A stretch of DNA of 64,000 bases from contig NZ_BNJG01000001.1 of NCBI RefSeq assembly GCF_016587375.1, positions 1,860,001 through 1,924,000 on the forward strand, given 5' to 3'. The notes below the pieces were generated by a model. That model saw only the letters and a list, made by a program, of their open reading frames with translations, made no database searches and had not been told where the DNA came from. The DNA is from Ktedonobacter robiniae (lineage in GTDB: Bacteria > Chloroflexota > Ktedonobacteria > Ktedonobacterales > Ktedonobacteraceae). The translations under genes were made by a program, and so were the position numbers. Numbering within the stretch: the stretch's first letter is position 1; each line of letters opens with the position of its first letter. Shown piece by piece: positions 42,699 through 51,263 of the stretch.

Positions 42699-43967
42699 TT
42701 AGAAAGTAAAGATTTGGAGGGCTTTGTGCAGGCCCTGGACGAGGGCATCGATATCTGCTTTTGTTGTATACACGTAGAAGCTGGCGCGGGCGGTTGCGGG
42801 CACATCGTAGCGCTCCATGAGTGGTTGCGCGCAGTGATGTCCGGCGCGAATGGCCACACCGGCCTCCTGGTCGAGAATCGAGGCCAGGTCGTGGGGGTGG
42901 ACATCGCCAAGTGTGAAGGAGATGACGCCTCCGCGCTGACCGATCTCGCGGGGACCATAGATCGTCAGGCCGGGAACCTGCTGGAGCTGCTCCAGGGCAT
43001 AGGCCGTCATTTCTTGCTCATGGGCCTGAACCCAGTCCATGCCCAGCTCATTCAGGTAGTCGACCGCCGCGCCCAGGCCGATGGCCTCGGCAATCGCGGG
43101 GGTGCCCGCCTCAAACTTCCAGGGCAGATCGTTCCAGGTGGACTCGTGGAGCTTGACAGTGCGGATCATATCGCCACCACCCATGAAGGGGGGCATAGCC
43201 TCCAGCAGGGCACGCTTGCCATAGAGCACACCAATACCCGTTGGACCCAGCATTTTGTGCGCGCTAAAGCAGTAGAAATCGGCGTCGAGGGCCTGGACAT
43301 CCACTGGCAGGTGGGGAACACTCTGCGCGCCATCCACCAGGACGATGGCCTCGACGGCATGAGCCTGAGCGATCATCTCCTGTAAGGGATTGATGGTTCC
43401 CAGCACGTTCGACATATGCGTAAAGGCGACCAGCCTGGGGCGCTGCTCCAACAACTGCTGATAGATATCCAGGCGCAGCAGGCCATCATCGGTGACCGGA
43501 ACGAACTCCAAACGCGCGCCAGTGCGCTGGGCGAGCAGTTGCCAGGGGACCAGATTGCTGTGGTGCTCCATCTCGGTCAGCACAATCAGGTCTCCGGTGT
43601 GGATATTCGCGCTGCCCCAGCTATAGGCGACCAAATTGATGCTCTCGGTCGTGTTACGTGTGAAGATCACCTGCTTGCTATGGCGAGCATTGATAAAGCG
43701 TGCAACTTTGACGCGAGCACGTTCCTGGGCCGCCGTAGCCTCTTCACTGATCGTATAGACCCCGCGATGCACATTCGCGTTATAGGTCTGGTAGTAGGTA
43801 TTCATGGCCTCGATGACAGCCTGGGGCTTCTGCGAGCTGGCCGTGCTGTCAAGATATATTAGAGGCTTATTGTGTACCTGGCGTGCGAGGATAGGGAAAT
43901 CCGCGCGCACCTCGGCGGCGGTGCGTCCACTGCGTGTCTGTTGTGTCTGCTTCTCAAATGTCACCAT
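42699..43967 (-). CDS. sufS: Cysteine desulfurase SufS
   Basis: 422 residues from the ATG at 43967, 6 bases after AGAGGAAG. PLP enzyme that removes sulfur from cysteine. Motifs: YLDSTASSQKPQAVIEAM, FTRNTTESINLVAYSW, MEHHSNLVPWQ, the PLP lysine in FSAHKMLGPTG and the catalytic cysteine in RAGHHCAQPLM. It is flanked by sufD and sufU, all minus strand. Confidence 0.96.
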   Translation of the reverse strand: MVTFEKQTQQTRSGRTAAEVRADFPILARQVHNKPLIYLDSTASSQKPQAVIEAMNTYYQTYNANVHRGVYTISEEATAAQERARVKVARFINARHSKQVIFTRNTTESINLVAYSWGSANIHTGDLIVLTEMEHHSNLVPWQLLAQRTGARLEFVPVTDDGLLRLDIYQQLLEQRPRLVAFTHMSNVLGTINPLQEMIAQAHAVEAIVLVDGAQSVPHLPVDVQALDADFYCFSAHKMLGPTGIGVLYGKRALLEAMPPFMGGGDMIRTVKLHESTWNDLPWKFEAGTPAIAEAIGLGAAVDYLNELGMDWVQAHEQEMTAYALEQLQQVPGLTIYGPREIGQRGGVISFTLGDVHPHDLASILDQEAGVAIRAGHHCAQPLMERYDVPATARASFYVYTTKADIDALVQGLHKALQIFTF

Positions 43968-44008
43968 AATACTTCCTCTGCCTGGCGGCTTACTGTTTAT
44001 AAGATAGA

Positions 44009-44035
44009 GGGCACCCACCGGCCTGGAGGGTGCCC
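44009..44035 (-). other. Intercistronic hairpin between sufD and sufS
   Basis: GGGCACCC / GGGTGCCC arms (44009-44016 / 44028-44035) in the 91-base gap. Without a T-run it could be an RNA-processing or attenuation site that lowers sufS relative to sufC-sufD. Confidence 0.45.
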
Positions 44036-44058
44036 ATTGTGCGTTTAGCGCTGTGTGA

Positions 44059-45516
44059 CTAGTACTCGCTGAGTTCAATATCGTCTGATTGAGGACGAGT
44101 TGAGTCATCGAGGTAGATGGCGCCTTCGTCGACACCCTCGATCTCCCAGCGCTCCTGGGCGTCAACCCAGGTATCGGCCTCGGTCGCGGACTCACCACTC
44201 ATACGAGAGATGATGCTGCGACGCAGGCGGATGCGCAGGTTCTCCAGGGGAATGCGCTGCAAAACTGGCTCGAAGAAGCCCTGAACGATGATGCGCTCGG
44301 CCTCTGGGCGCGCGATACCGCGTACCATCAGGTAGAAGAGCTGCTCCTCATCGATCTGGCCCGTGGTGGCACCATGGCTAGCGCTGACATCGTTCGCGGC
44401 GATCTCCAGGCCGGGAATAAACTCGCCACGAGCCTTCTTGCTCAGCAATAGACCATGCGCGGCCAGGAAGGAGGCCGTCTGCTGCGCATCCTTGTGGATG
44501 CGAATCATACCATCGAACTCGACGCGTGACTCATCGGTCAGGACACCCTTGATCATGGTCTCCGCGTTGGTCGAGACACCAACGTGGTCTGAGAGGGTAT
44601 TGATGGCGTAGCGCTGGTTGTGGTCGGTGAAGAAGACACCCACCAGTTCAGCGGCACAGCCATTGCCCTGTAGGCCCGCGCCAATGCTATTGAGGTTGAG
44701 CTGGGCACCCAGATCGGCCATCACGAAGGTTACGCTGGCATCGTTCTCATGCGTCGCGTTCTTGTTGGTGATGAGCCAGGTATGTTGATCGAGATCCTGC
44801 AGGTTGCTGAACTCGACCATTGCCTCGCGTTTGGCAATGACTTCAACCACATCGCTGACCAGGCTGGGATGCTCGGCCTCGACGCTGGAAGTGAACTCCT
44901 GCACAAAGCGGGTGCTGCTCTGAGATTCCGCGATCACCAGTGAGTGGGAGAAGATAGCCGATGCAGAGCTATCGACCCAAACCTGGGCCAGGATCGGCGC
45001 CTCGATCTCCACGCCACTTGGGACATAGAGAAAGAAGCCACCTGTCCAGAAGGCCGCGTGCAGGGCAGTATACTTGCTCGCAGTCGCGGGGACACACTTC
45101 GTCATAAAGTGCTCCTGCACCAGCTCTGGATACTCGCGAACGGCAGTCTCCAGGTCGGTCAGGATGACTCCCTGCGCCTTCAGCTCATCGTTCAGGTGTA
45201 TATACACAACCGACGAGTTATGCTGCACGATCAGGCCGGAGCGCTCATTGACCAGCGACTCTTGCAGCGACTGCTGAATGGCTGGAGGAAGCGCGGTATC
45301 CGGCGCGGGAACAAAGGGCTTCAGTTCCTGGAACTTGAAGCGAGAGAGATTCTGGAGGGTGCCCAGGTCGCCGCGGCGTCCCAGGGGGGCGGGAGTTTGC
45401 TCATAATGCTCCCAGGCCTGAAGGCGCTTCTGTAGCATCCACTCAGGTTCCCCCTTCTGGCGCGACAGCTCAAGCAGCGCGTCCTTTGTGAAACCTGTAG
45501 TTAGAGCATTAAGCAT
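44059..45516 (-). CDS. sufD: Fe-S cluster assembly protein SufD
   Basis: 485 residues from the ATG at 45516, which overlaps the sufC stop by 8 bases. Beta-helix core typical of SufB/SufD with [20 protein letters not shown] and [20 protein letters not shown]. The N-terminal ARMEP-like segment [20 protein letters not shown] is SufD-like. SufD joins SufB and SufC to assemble Fe-S clusters. No sufB is encoded next to it, so this protein may take both places, or sufB lies elsewhere. Confidence 0.9.
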   Translation of the reverse strand: MLNALTTGFTKDALLELSRQKGEPEWMLQKRLQAWEHYEQTPAPLGRRGDLGTLQNLSRFKFQELKPFVPAPDTALPPAIQQSLQESLVNERSGLIVQHNSSVVYIHLNDELKAQGVILTDLETAVREYPELVQEHFMTKCVPATASKYTALHAAFWTGGFFLYVPSGVEIEAPILAQVWVDSSASAIFSHSLVIAESQSSTRFVQEFTSSVEAEHPSLVSDVVEVIAKREAMVEFSNLQDLDQHTWLITNKNATHENDASVTFVMADLGAQLNLNSIGAGLQGNGCAAELVGVFFTDHNQRYAINTLSDHVGVSTNAETMIKGVLTDESRVEFDGMIRIHKDAQQTASFLAAHGLLLSKKARGEFIPGLEIAANDVSASHGATTGQIDEEQLFYLMVRGIARPEAERIIVQGFFEPVLQRIPLENLRIRLRRSIISRMSGESATEADTWVDAQERWEIEGVDEGAIYLDDSTRPQSDDIELSEY

Positions 45517-46327
45517 TCGTGGCCACCCCATTCTCGTTGGATGTCAGCCACTCGTAGCCCTTATCCTCAAGCTCGAGCGCCAGTTCCTTCGTACCGGACT
45601 TGATGATGCGGCCCTGGTACATGACATGCACAAAGTCGGGGGTAATGTAGTTAAGCATGCGCTGATAGTGGGTGATCAGCAGAATGCCCAGGTCGGGACC
45701 GCGGAGCGCGTTCACGCTCTCAGAGACGATTTTCAGCGCGTCGATGTCGAGGCCCGAATCGGTCTCGTCCATCAGGGCGATCTCCGGCTCCAGCAGGGCC
45801 ATCTGGAGGATCTCAGCACGCTTCTTCTCACCACCGGAGAAGCCGTCATTGATCGAGCGGTTGATGAAACTATTATCAACCTTCAGCAGTTTCATCTTCT
45901 CTTGCAGGAGGCGGCGAAACTCACCTGGGGGAACGGTCCGGCGCTTACCCATCTTGCCGGTGGGGTTCTCACCCTCTTCGAGGGGCTTATTGCCCTCACG
46001 CACAGCCTCCAGAGAGCGGCGCAGGAAGTTAGCCACGCTCACACCGGGGATGGACATAGGATACTGGAACGCCAGGAAGAGGCGCATACGCGCGCGGCGG
46101 TCGGGAGAGTACTCAAGAATATTCTCGCCCTTGAACCAGATCTCACCATCGGTGACTTCATACTTGGGGTTACCCATGATCACATTCGCCAGGGTGCTTT
46201 TGCCGGACCCGTTGGGTCCCATCAGCGCATGAACCTCACCCTGGTTGACCACGAGGTCGACGCCACGCAGAATAGGCTTACCTTCAATATTGGCATGAAG
46301 GTTCTTTATAACGAGTTCAGATCCCAT
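45509..46327 (-). CDS. sufC: Fe-S cluster assembly ATPase SufC
   Basis: 272 residues from the ATG at 46327 (GAGGAAGGTG upstream). ABC ATPase: Walker [16 protein letters not shown], signature [15 protein letters not shown], Walker [18 protein letters not shown]. SufC drives the SufBCD scaffold. It is the first gene of the suf operon; the Rrf2-type regulator lies 250 bases upstream on the same strand. Confidence 0.96.
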   Translation of the reverse strand: MGSELVIKNLHANIEGKPILRGVDLVVNQGEVHALMGPNGSGKSTLANVIMGNPKYEVTDGEIWFKGENILEYSPDRRARMRLFLAFQYPMSIPGVSVANFLRRSLEAVREGNKPLEEGENPTGKMGKRRTVPPGEFRRLLQEKMKLLKVDNSFINRSINDGFSGGEKKRAEILQMALLEPEIALMDETDSGLDIDALKIVSESVNALRGPDLGILLITHYQRMLNYITPDFVHVMYQGRIIKSGTKELALELEDKGYEWLTSNENGVATNA

Positions 46328-46577
46328 TATGGATAACACCTTCCTCAATTATAGTCAAAGTGCGAATCATGGTACTCAAGCCAGAAAACGATTCGCCTTG
46401 TCTATCAGAACATATGAATGTGCGCGCCGCGATTGACAATGTAGTAGTGAACACGGCGCAAAATGTGTAAGTTGATGATCTATACAGCCACAAAGTATGG
46501 AAAGCGTTCCCACGCTCTCCTACCTTTGATAACTATCGGCATACAAGGAAAAAAACGTGACCTGTGGTGGCAAGCGG

Positions 46578-47102
46578 CTATTCGGCGGTCAACAACTCGT
46601 GAGGCGATGCCATATTGGCACCGATACCGACGTGAATATCCGTCAGGGCAATAAACTGGCCTGTCTGACCCGTAGGCTCGGTCGTTTGAGCCACCAGTTC
46701 AGCCAGGGTAATCGAGTCAAGCGTCTGAGCGACCGCGTCACGAACGCGCGCCCAGAGGTACTTGGTCTTACAGGAATCCATAAAACCGCAGACCTGGCTC
46801 ATCTCCCCCTCGGTCGCACAGATCATAGGTGAGATCGGGCCTTCCAGCACACGCACAATCTCGCCCATCGAGATCTCATTGGGATCTCGGCTCAGGCGAT
46901 AGCCTCCATGCGCGCCACGCGTACTACTCACTAGTGGCGGGTCGGCATCGCGCAAGAGCTTGACAAGCTGCTCTAAGTACGCCAGTGGCAACGTCTCAGC
47001 TTGCGAAATATCTGTGAGCGAACGGGGACGGCCACCGTAATGACGAGCCAGGTCGACCATAATGCGTACACCATACTCGCCTTTAGTAGATACCCGTAAC
47101 AT
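46578..47102 (-). CDS. Rrf2/IscR-type Fe-S-sensing transcription regulator
   Basis: 174 residues. Winged helix at the N-terminus (STKGEYGVRIMVDLARHYGG, then SLTDISQAETLPLAYLEQLV, a typical Rrf2 recognition helix) and three cysteines C95, C105, C111 (ICATEGEMSQVCGFMDSC), the [2Fe-2S] ligands of IscR/SufR-type sensors. Being directly upstream of the suf genes it is the likely controller of the operon. Its own promoter has a palindrome at the start site (47289-47301). Confidence 0.92.
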   Translation of the reverse strand: MLRVSTKGEYGVRIMVDLARHYGGRPRSLTDISQAETLPLAYLEQLVKLLRDADPPLVSSTRGAHGGYRLSRDPNEISMGEIVRVLEGPISPMICATEGEMSQVCGFMDSCKTKYLWARVRDAVAQTLDSITLAELVAQTTEPTGQTGQFIALTDIHVGIGANMASPHELLTAE

Positions 47103-47288
47103 TGTGGTCTCTCCCTTTTTCCTTGCTCTGACGTCCTTTTCGCTCTATGCTCACGACTCGATGCATCTGCCAGCAACTGGAATACACTTGAGCATAGCCC
47201 TGGCGCTGATGAACGCGCCCAGCCAGGAAATACCGCCAGAGGATACACACGTCAGATGAGCAATGAGCACTACACGAAATTAATCCGA

Positions 47289-47301
47289 CCTAATCACTAG
47301 G
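47289..47301. promoter_or_regulatory. Candidate operator of the Rrf2-type regulator
   Basis: CCTAATCACTAGG, a perfect 4-5-4 palindrome (CCTA/TAGG), located 5 bases after the -10 box on the minus strand, i.e. at the transcription start. It is a good place for autorepression; no second copy was found upstream of sufC. Confidence 0.4.
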
Positions 47302-47305
47302 AAAT

Positions 47306-47334
47306 ATTTTAGCACTCAGGCCACAAAGCGTCAA
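47306..47334 (-). promoter_or_regulatory. Promoter of the Rrf2-type regulator
   Basis: On the minus strand TTGACG, 17-base spacer, TAAAAT. It lies about 200 bases before the coding start, leaving a long leader with no other gene. Confidence 0.75.
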
Positions 47335-47340
47335 CTGGTG

Positions 47341-47408
47341 AATCAGAGAGTGAGGGGTGCAGTTTGCGAGCGCAAGCGCTCGCAAACTGAACCCCTCACT
47401 CTCTGATT
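47341..47408 (-). terminator. Terminator of the AlaX gene
   Basis: 33-base arms 47341-47373 / 47376-47408 (AATCAGAGAGTGAGGGGTGC...) with one mismatch and a 2-base loop, beginning 5 bases after the AlaX stop. Confidence 0.8.
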
Positions 47409-47413
47409 CGTTT

Positions 47414-48130
47414 CTAGCGTGCTTCGACGGCGATCTCCAGGCGTTTATTGATCTTGCCCTTGCTCTTATAATTCACCACGCGAATGCGCTCGACCTCGTG
47501 GGTATTGGCAACGTGGGTGCCGCCATCGGCCTGGATATCCAGGCCCTCAATCTCAAGGACGCGCACTGTGGTCATAGCAGCCGGGAGGAGGCTGACCTTG
47601 GTGCGAATGAGGTCGGGATTCTGGTCGGCCTCGGTGCGCGGCAGGAAATAGACTCTGGTCGAGCGGGCCTCGGCGATCTCGGCGTTGATACGCTGCTCAA
47701 TCTCCTGCACCAGCTCGGCTTTCAGGTTCTCAAACTCAAAATCCATGCGCCCACGCAGAGGCTCCATATTGCCGCCCGTCACCTTCGCGCCATAATCGCG
47801 CCAGACCACCCCACAGAGGATGTGCATGGCGGTATGCGTGCGCATGAGTGCATAGCGACGCTCCCAGTCCAGCACGCCGTGGACCCGGCTCCCAACGGCG
47901 GGTGGCTCGCCCTCGACCTGGTGCCAGACATAGCGCTCATCCTTCGAGACCTTCGTCACCTGCCAGGTTTGCCCATCCTGGCTGAGTGTTCCCAGATCGT
48001 GCGGTTGCCCACCACCACCAGGGTAAAAGGCGGTAGTATCCAAAGCGACAGCGTTCCCCTCCACGACAAGCACCGTCGCATCAAACTCTTTTACATACGC
48101 ATCGGTATGATATATAGCCTGCGTCTCCAC
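47414..48130 (-). CDS. Alanyl-tRNA editing protein (AlaX-type)
   Basis: 238 residues. Stand-alone editing domain related to the AlaRS editing part; it removes Ser (or Gly) from mischarged tRNA-Ala. Zinc motifs: RTHTAMHILCG (HxxxH) and IQADGGTHVANT, where the third-ligand cysteine of classical AlaX (CxxxH) is Asp/Ala. TTAFYPGGGGQPHDLG is the family glycine-rich motif. Medium length with the added N-terminal barrel (AlaX-M). No synthetase gene is adjacent. Confidence 0.88.
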   Translation of the reverse strand: METQAIYHTDAYVKEFDATVLVVEGNAVALDTTAFYPGGGGQPHDLGTLSQDGQTWQVTKVSKDERYVWHQVEGEPPAVGSRVHGVLDWERRYALMRTHTAMHILCGVVWRDYGAKVTGGNMEPLRGRMDFEFENLKAELVQEIEQRINAEIAEARSTRVYFLPRTEADQNPDLIRTKVSLLPAAMTTVRVLEIEGLDIQADGGTHVANTHEVERIRVVNYKSKGKINKRLEIAVEAR

Positions 48131-48156
48131 GTTTGCATCTCCTTCTGCATGGCAAA

Positions 48157-48194
48157 ATGATGGGGTTGCCAGTCAAAACTGACAACCCCATCAT
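48157..48194 (-). terminator. Terminator of the methyltransferase gene
   Basis: 17-base arms (ATGATGGGGTTG.CAGT) with one mismatch and a 4-base loop, between the methyltransferase stop and the AlaX start. Confidence 0.7.
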
Positions 48195-48215
48195 ATCATT
48201 ACCATTGACTTCTTA

Positions 48216-49022
48216 TTAGCGGCGCTTGCGTCCAACCACAATCTGGCGTGTGCCCTTACCAAAGGGCTTCCAGTCATAGCCACCGTAGATGGACTCAATC
48301 GAGAAACCAGTTGCCAGGAAGAGGAGTTGGAGCTCGCGGGGGAAGAAGACATGCATATCCAGGCGCGTCAGATAGCGCTCGTTCTCACCCGTTTCAAAGA
48401 ACTTCTCATGCGTCCAGGTGAGGTGCTGCACCTGCTCAAAGGCGTCATACTTACGCGTCGTATAGAGCATCATCGTGAAGTCGCCATCGGGCGATTCCAA
48501 CTCGTCCTCTAGATAGACGGTCGAAGGGCGATTGAGGGCATCGCTCAGATAATCGATGTCGGGCAGGAAGACATCGACGACAAAGCGCCCGCCGGGGGCC
48601 AGGTGTTCCAGCGTTTTCGAGAAGGCCGCGAACTGCTGCTCGATTTCGTACAGGTGCGAGATCGAGTTGAAGGGGAGAAAGATAAGGTCATAGGTTCCCC
48701 TGGCTGGCAGGTCGTAGTCGCACATATCGCCCTGATGCAGGCTCACGCGCTGCTGCGTGGCTTCGGGTAGTTCGCCAAGCTTGCGCTGGTAGGCCTTGAG
48801 CATGCCAGGCTCGAGGTCCAGGCCGTCCAGGTGGAAGGCGCCGGGGACCTTTAATAACTCTAAGCCGATGCGCCCACTACCACAGGCCAGTTCAAGCACA
48901 TGCTGAGGGGTATAACGCACCACCAATTCCTGCCAGAAGGGCACATCCTGCTCAGACTGGCTTTGATACTCCAGGTCATAATCGCTGACCCGCTCATAAT
49001 ATTCGCCCATTTCGTAAGGCAT
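48216..49022 (-). CDS. Class I SAM-dependent methyltransferase
   Basis: 268 residues; GGAGC 10 bases upstream. SAM site: VLELACGSGRIGLELLK (~42-58), GLDLEPGMLKAYQRK, HQGDMCDYDL and LEHLAPGGRFVVDVF. The N-terminus (YYERVSDYDLEYQSQ) and beta-strand C-terminus (HVFFPRELQLLFLATGFSIE) fit small-molecule methyltransferases of the Methyltransf_25 group. The substrate cannot be inferred. Confidence 0.85.
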   Translation of the reverse strand: MPYEMGEYYERVSDYDLEYQSQSEQDVPFWQELVVRYTPQHVLELACGSGRIGLELLKVPGAFHLDGLDLEPGMLKAYQRKLGELPEATQQRVSLHQGDMCDYDLPARGTYDLIFLPFNSISHLYEIEQQFAAFSKTLEHLAPGGRFVVDVFLPDIDYLSDALNRPSTVYLEDELESPDGDFTMMLYTTRKYDAFEQVQHLTWTHEKFFETGENERYLTRLDMHVFFPRELQLLFLATGFSIESIYGGYDWKPFGKGTRQIVVGRKRR

Positions 49023-49524
49023 GGTCTAGAAGCTCCATTTGCTCGCTCGAAAACGTACCTATGAGATCGATTGGTCGAGCCGCGCCAATCGCCTCTATAC
49101 AAGAAGAGTTTAGTGTGGAGGAAACCGGGTCATGTCCCGGTCTGAAACCTTGTAGAGATTACCATAAAGCCTACAGGGGAGACAATCATTCCACCAAGAA
49201 TTCCCCCTGCTTCCTTGAAAACTGAATAAAAACTGAATGCTTATGGCATTGCATAGAGAAAAATCTATGTATATGCTTGGTACGTAGAGACTTTCCTTCA
49301 ATTGCGGCCCCACGTTCACTGATTTTGCTGGAAATTTCGTCCGGACGAGTTACCGAGCTTGCAGAGCTGATCACTACACGGAACAGCTTCCCAAGTCGGT
49401 AGGGGCCAGCTTTAGCGGTAGCATATTCGAGTAACCTGATTAAATTTACCAGCAAAGTCATTCATTCAGAGAGATTAGGCGCCCACCGAGGGGTGCGAAT
49501 AGTTTATGAGAGCAAGTAAGGAGC
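49023..49524. other. 500-base divergent intergenic region
   Basis: No gene supported. Contains a small hairpin ACCGGG-TCATGT-CCCGGT (49124-49141) and an AT-rich stretch near 49214-49270 (CTTGAAAACTGAATAAAAAC) that may hold the promoter of the glycosidase gene. Compositionally poorer in G+C than its neighbours. Confidence 0.5.
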
Positions 49525-51072
49525 ATGATGCGAAAAGTATTTAGCTTGCCACCGCGCCATGGCAGAGGCAGGTCCACGCTGCCAATGATGCTGGCCCTAA
49601 TCGCAACGTTTGTCATGCTGTGTGCATATCCGCTCAGCGCAGCCGCTGCGGATACTCCCACAGTGCAAGTCACCGTTGATACACATCATACGCTAGCAAC
49701 CATTCCCGAAACAGCGCTGGGAACCAATGCCGCCGTCTGGGATGGTCACCTACTCGACCAGGGCGTTCCGGATCTCCTCCACAACGCAGGCGTCAAAGTG
49801 ATCCGTTATCCTGGTGGCTCGACCTCGGATGTGTATCATTGGCAGTCCAATACAACAGAGCCAAATCAGGGTTATGCGAATCCAAACAATACGTTTGACG
49901 CCTTCATGAAGGTGGCGCAAGCGACTGGCGCGCAGCCAATGATCACGGTTGACTATGGTGCTGGCACGCCGCAGGAGGCCGCCTCCTGGGTACAGTATGC
50001 CAATAAAGGAGGCGCGGGCTATACCGGGCCTGTCCCGACATATACCGGGAGGAGTAGCACCGGTCATACCTATGGTATCAAGTACTGGGAAATCGGCAAC
50101 GAGCTCTATGGCAATGGCACCTTTGGCGCGAACTGGGAGTACGATCTCCACGAGAAGGGGCCGGTTGCCTATGCCAATAATGCCCTCCAATTCATCCAGG
50201 CCATGAAAGCGGTCGACCCCTCCATCAAGATCGGAATTGTACTGACTTCGCCCGGCGACTGGCCTGATAGCGTGACCGCACCTGGCTTGAGCACCGACTG
50301 GAATAACACCGTCCTCTCCATCCTGGGCAAGCATGTCGACTTCGCCGATGTCCACTGGTACGCACAGAATCCCGGCAACGAGTCAGATGCGGGTCTGCTC
50401 GCCAGCACCTCGGCCCTACCTGGCAAGGTCGCCACACTCAAGACAGAGCTGCAACAGTATAGCCCGGGCAAGCATGTACCCATCATGATTACCGAAACCA
50501 ACTCGGTCTCATACAATCCAGGCAAACAGACGACCAATCTGGTTAATGCCCTCTTCCTGGCCTCGACCTATATGAACTGGCTGGAGAGCGGCGTGCAGAA
50601 CGTTGACTGGTGGGATATCCATAACGGCATCGTGACCTGGGGGAATAACGATCCGACACTCTATGGCAGCAATCAGTATGGAGACTATGGACTGCTCTCC
50701 ACTGGCGATAGCGAGCCGCCAGCGAATACCCCATTCCCCACCTACTATAGTCTGCAAATGCTCCATCACTTCATTGATGGGGACGGCAGCATGGTAGCAT
50801 CTTCAACGGACCAGGGTCTCATAGAGGTCCATGCTGTGCGTCAATATAATGGCAAACTGGCCCTACTCCTGATCAATAAAGATCCGCAACAAAGCTATCA
50901 GCTCAAGCTGGCAGGTGGTTGCGGCGACCAACAGGCTAGCGCCACCGTCTACTTCTACGGCCAGAATAGTAGCGCCATAACGGTGCAGCATATCTCCGGC
51001 AAGGCCCTCTCCACACAGACCCTGCCTCCCTACTCACTCACGACTATTGTGCTGAATGGAGAGAGCAACTAA
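49525..51072 (+). CDS. Secreted GH51-like alpha-L-arabinofuranosidase family protein
   Basis: 515 residues; AAGGAG just before the ATG. A signal peptide is visible (basic start, then MMLALIATFVMLCAYPLSAA with a likely AAA-A cut). The catalytic barrel has KYWEIGNELYGN (acid/base Glu) and PIMITETNSVSY (nucleophile Glu), as in clan GH-A families 51/39; NAGVKVIRYPGGSTSDVYHW is typical of GH51. The C-terminal part is a beta-sandwich (LLINKDPQQSYQLKL). It would act on arabinose- or xylose-containing plant polysaccharides outside the cell. Confidence 0.82.
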   Translation: MMRKVFSLPPRHGRGRSTLPMMLALIATFVMLCAYPLSAAAADTPTVQVTVDTHHTLATIPETALGTNAAVWDGHLLDQGVPDLLHNAGVKVIRYPGGSTSDVYHWQSNTTEPNQGYANPNNTFDAFMKVAQATGAQPMITVDYGAGTPQEAASWVQYANKGGAGYTGPVPTYTGRSSTGHTYGIKYWEIGNELYGNGTFGANWEYDLHEKGPVAYANNALQFIQAMKAVDPSIKIGIVLTSPGDWPDSVTAPGLSTDWNNTVLSILGKHVDFADVHWYAQNPGNESDAGLLASTSALPGKVATLKTELQQYSPGKHVPIMITETNSVSYNPGKQTTNLVNALFLASTYMNWLESGVQNVDWWDIHNGIVTWGNNDPTLYGSNQYGDYGLLSTGDSEPPANTPFPTYYSLQMLHHFIDGDGSMVASSTDQGLIEVHAVRQYNGKLALLLINKDPQQSYQLKLAGGCGDQQASATVYFYGQNSSAITVQHISGKALSTQTLPPYSLTTIVLNGESN

Positions 51073-51101
51073 CAGGCCCTAATTACAGTTTCATTCATAG
51101 G

Positions 51102-51155
51102 TATGTAGGGACAGTAAACGCGAACAGCTCGGTTCGCGTTTACTGTCCCTACATA
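51102..51155 (+). terminator. Terminator of the glycosidase gene
   Basis: 24-bp perfect arms 51102-51125 / 51132-51155 (TATGTAGGGACAGTAAACGC...), 6-base loop, followed by TTTTC. Confidence 0.88.
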
Positions 51156-51263
51156 TTTTCCTCCTCAACCTGATACAATAAAGGGCAATGAAGCCAGAAG
51201 ACGCATTCGGCAGTGTAGAAATTAGGAGATGCATCGCATTTTTTGCGGAAGAGGATATTTTGC

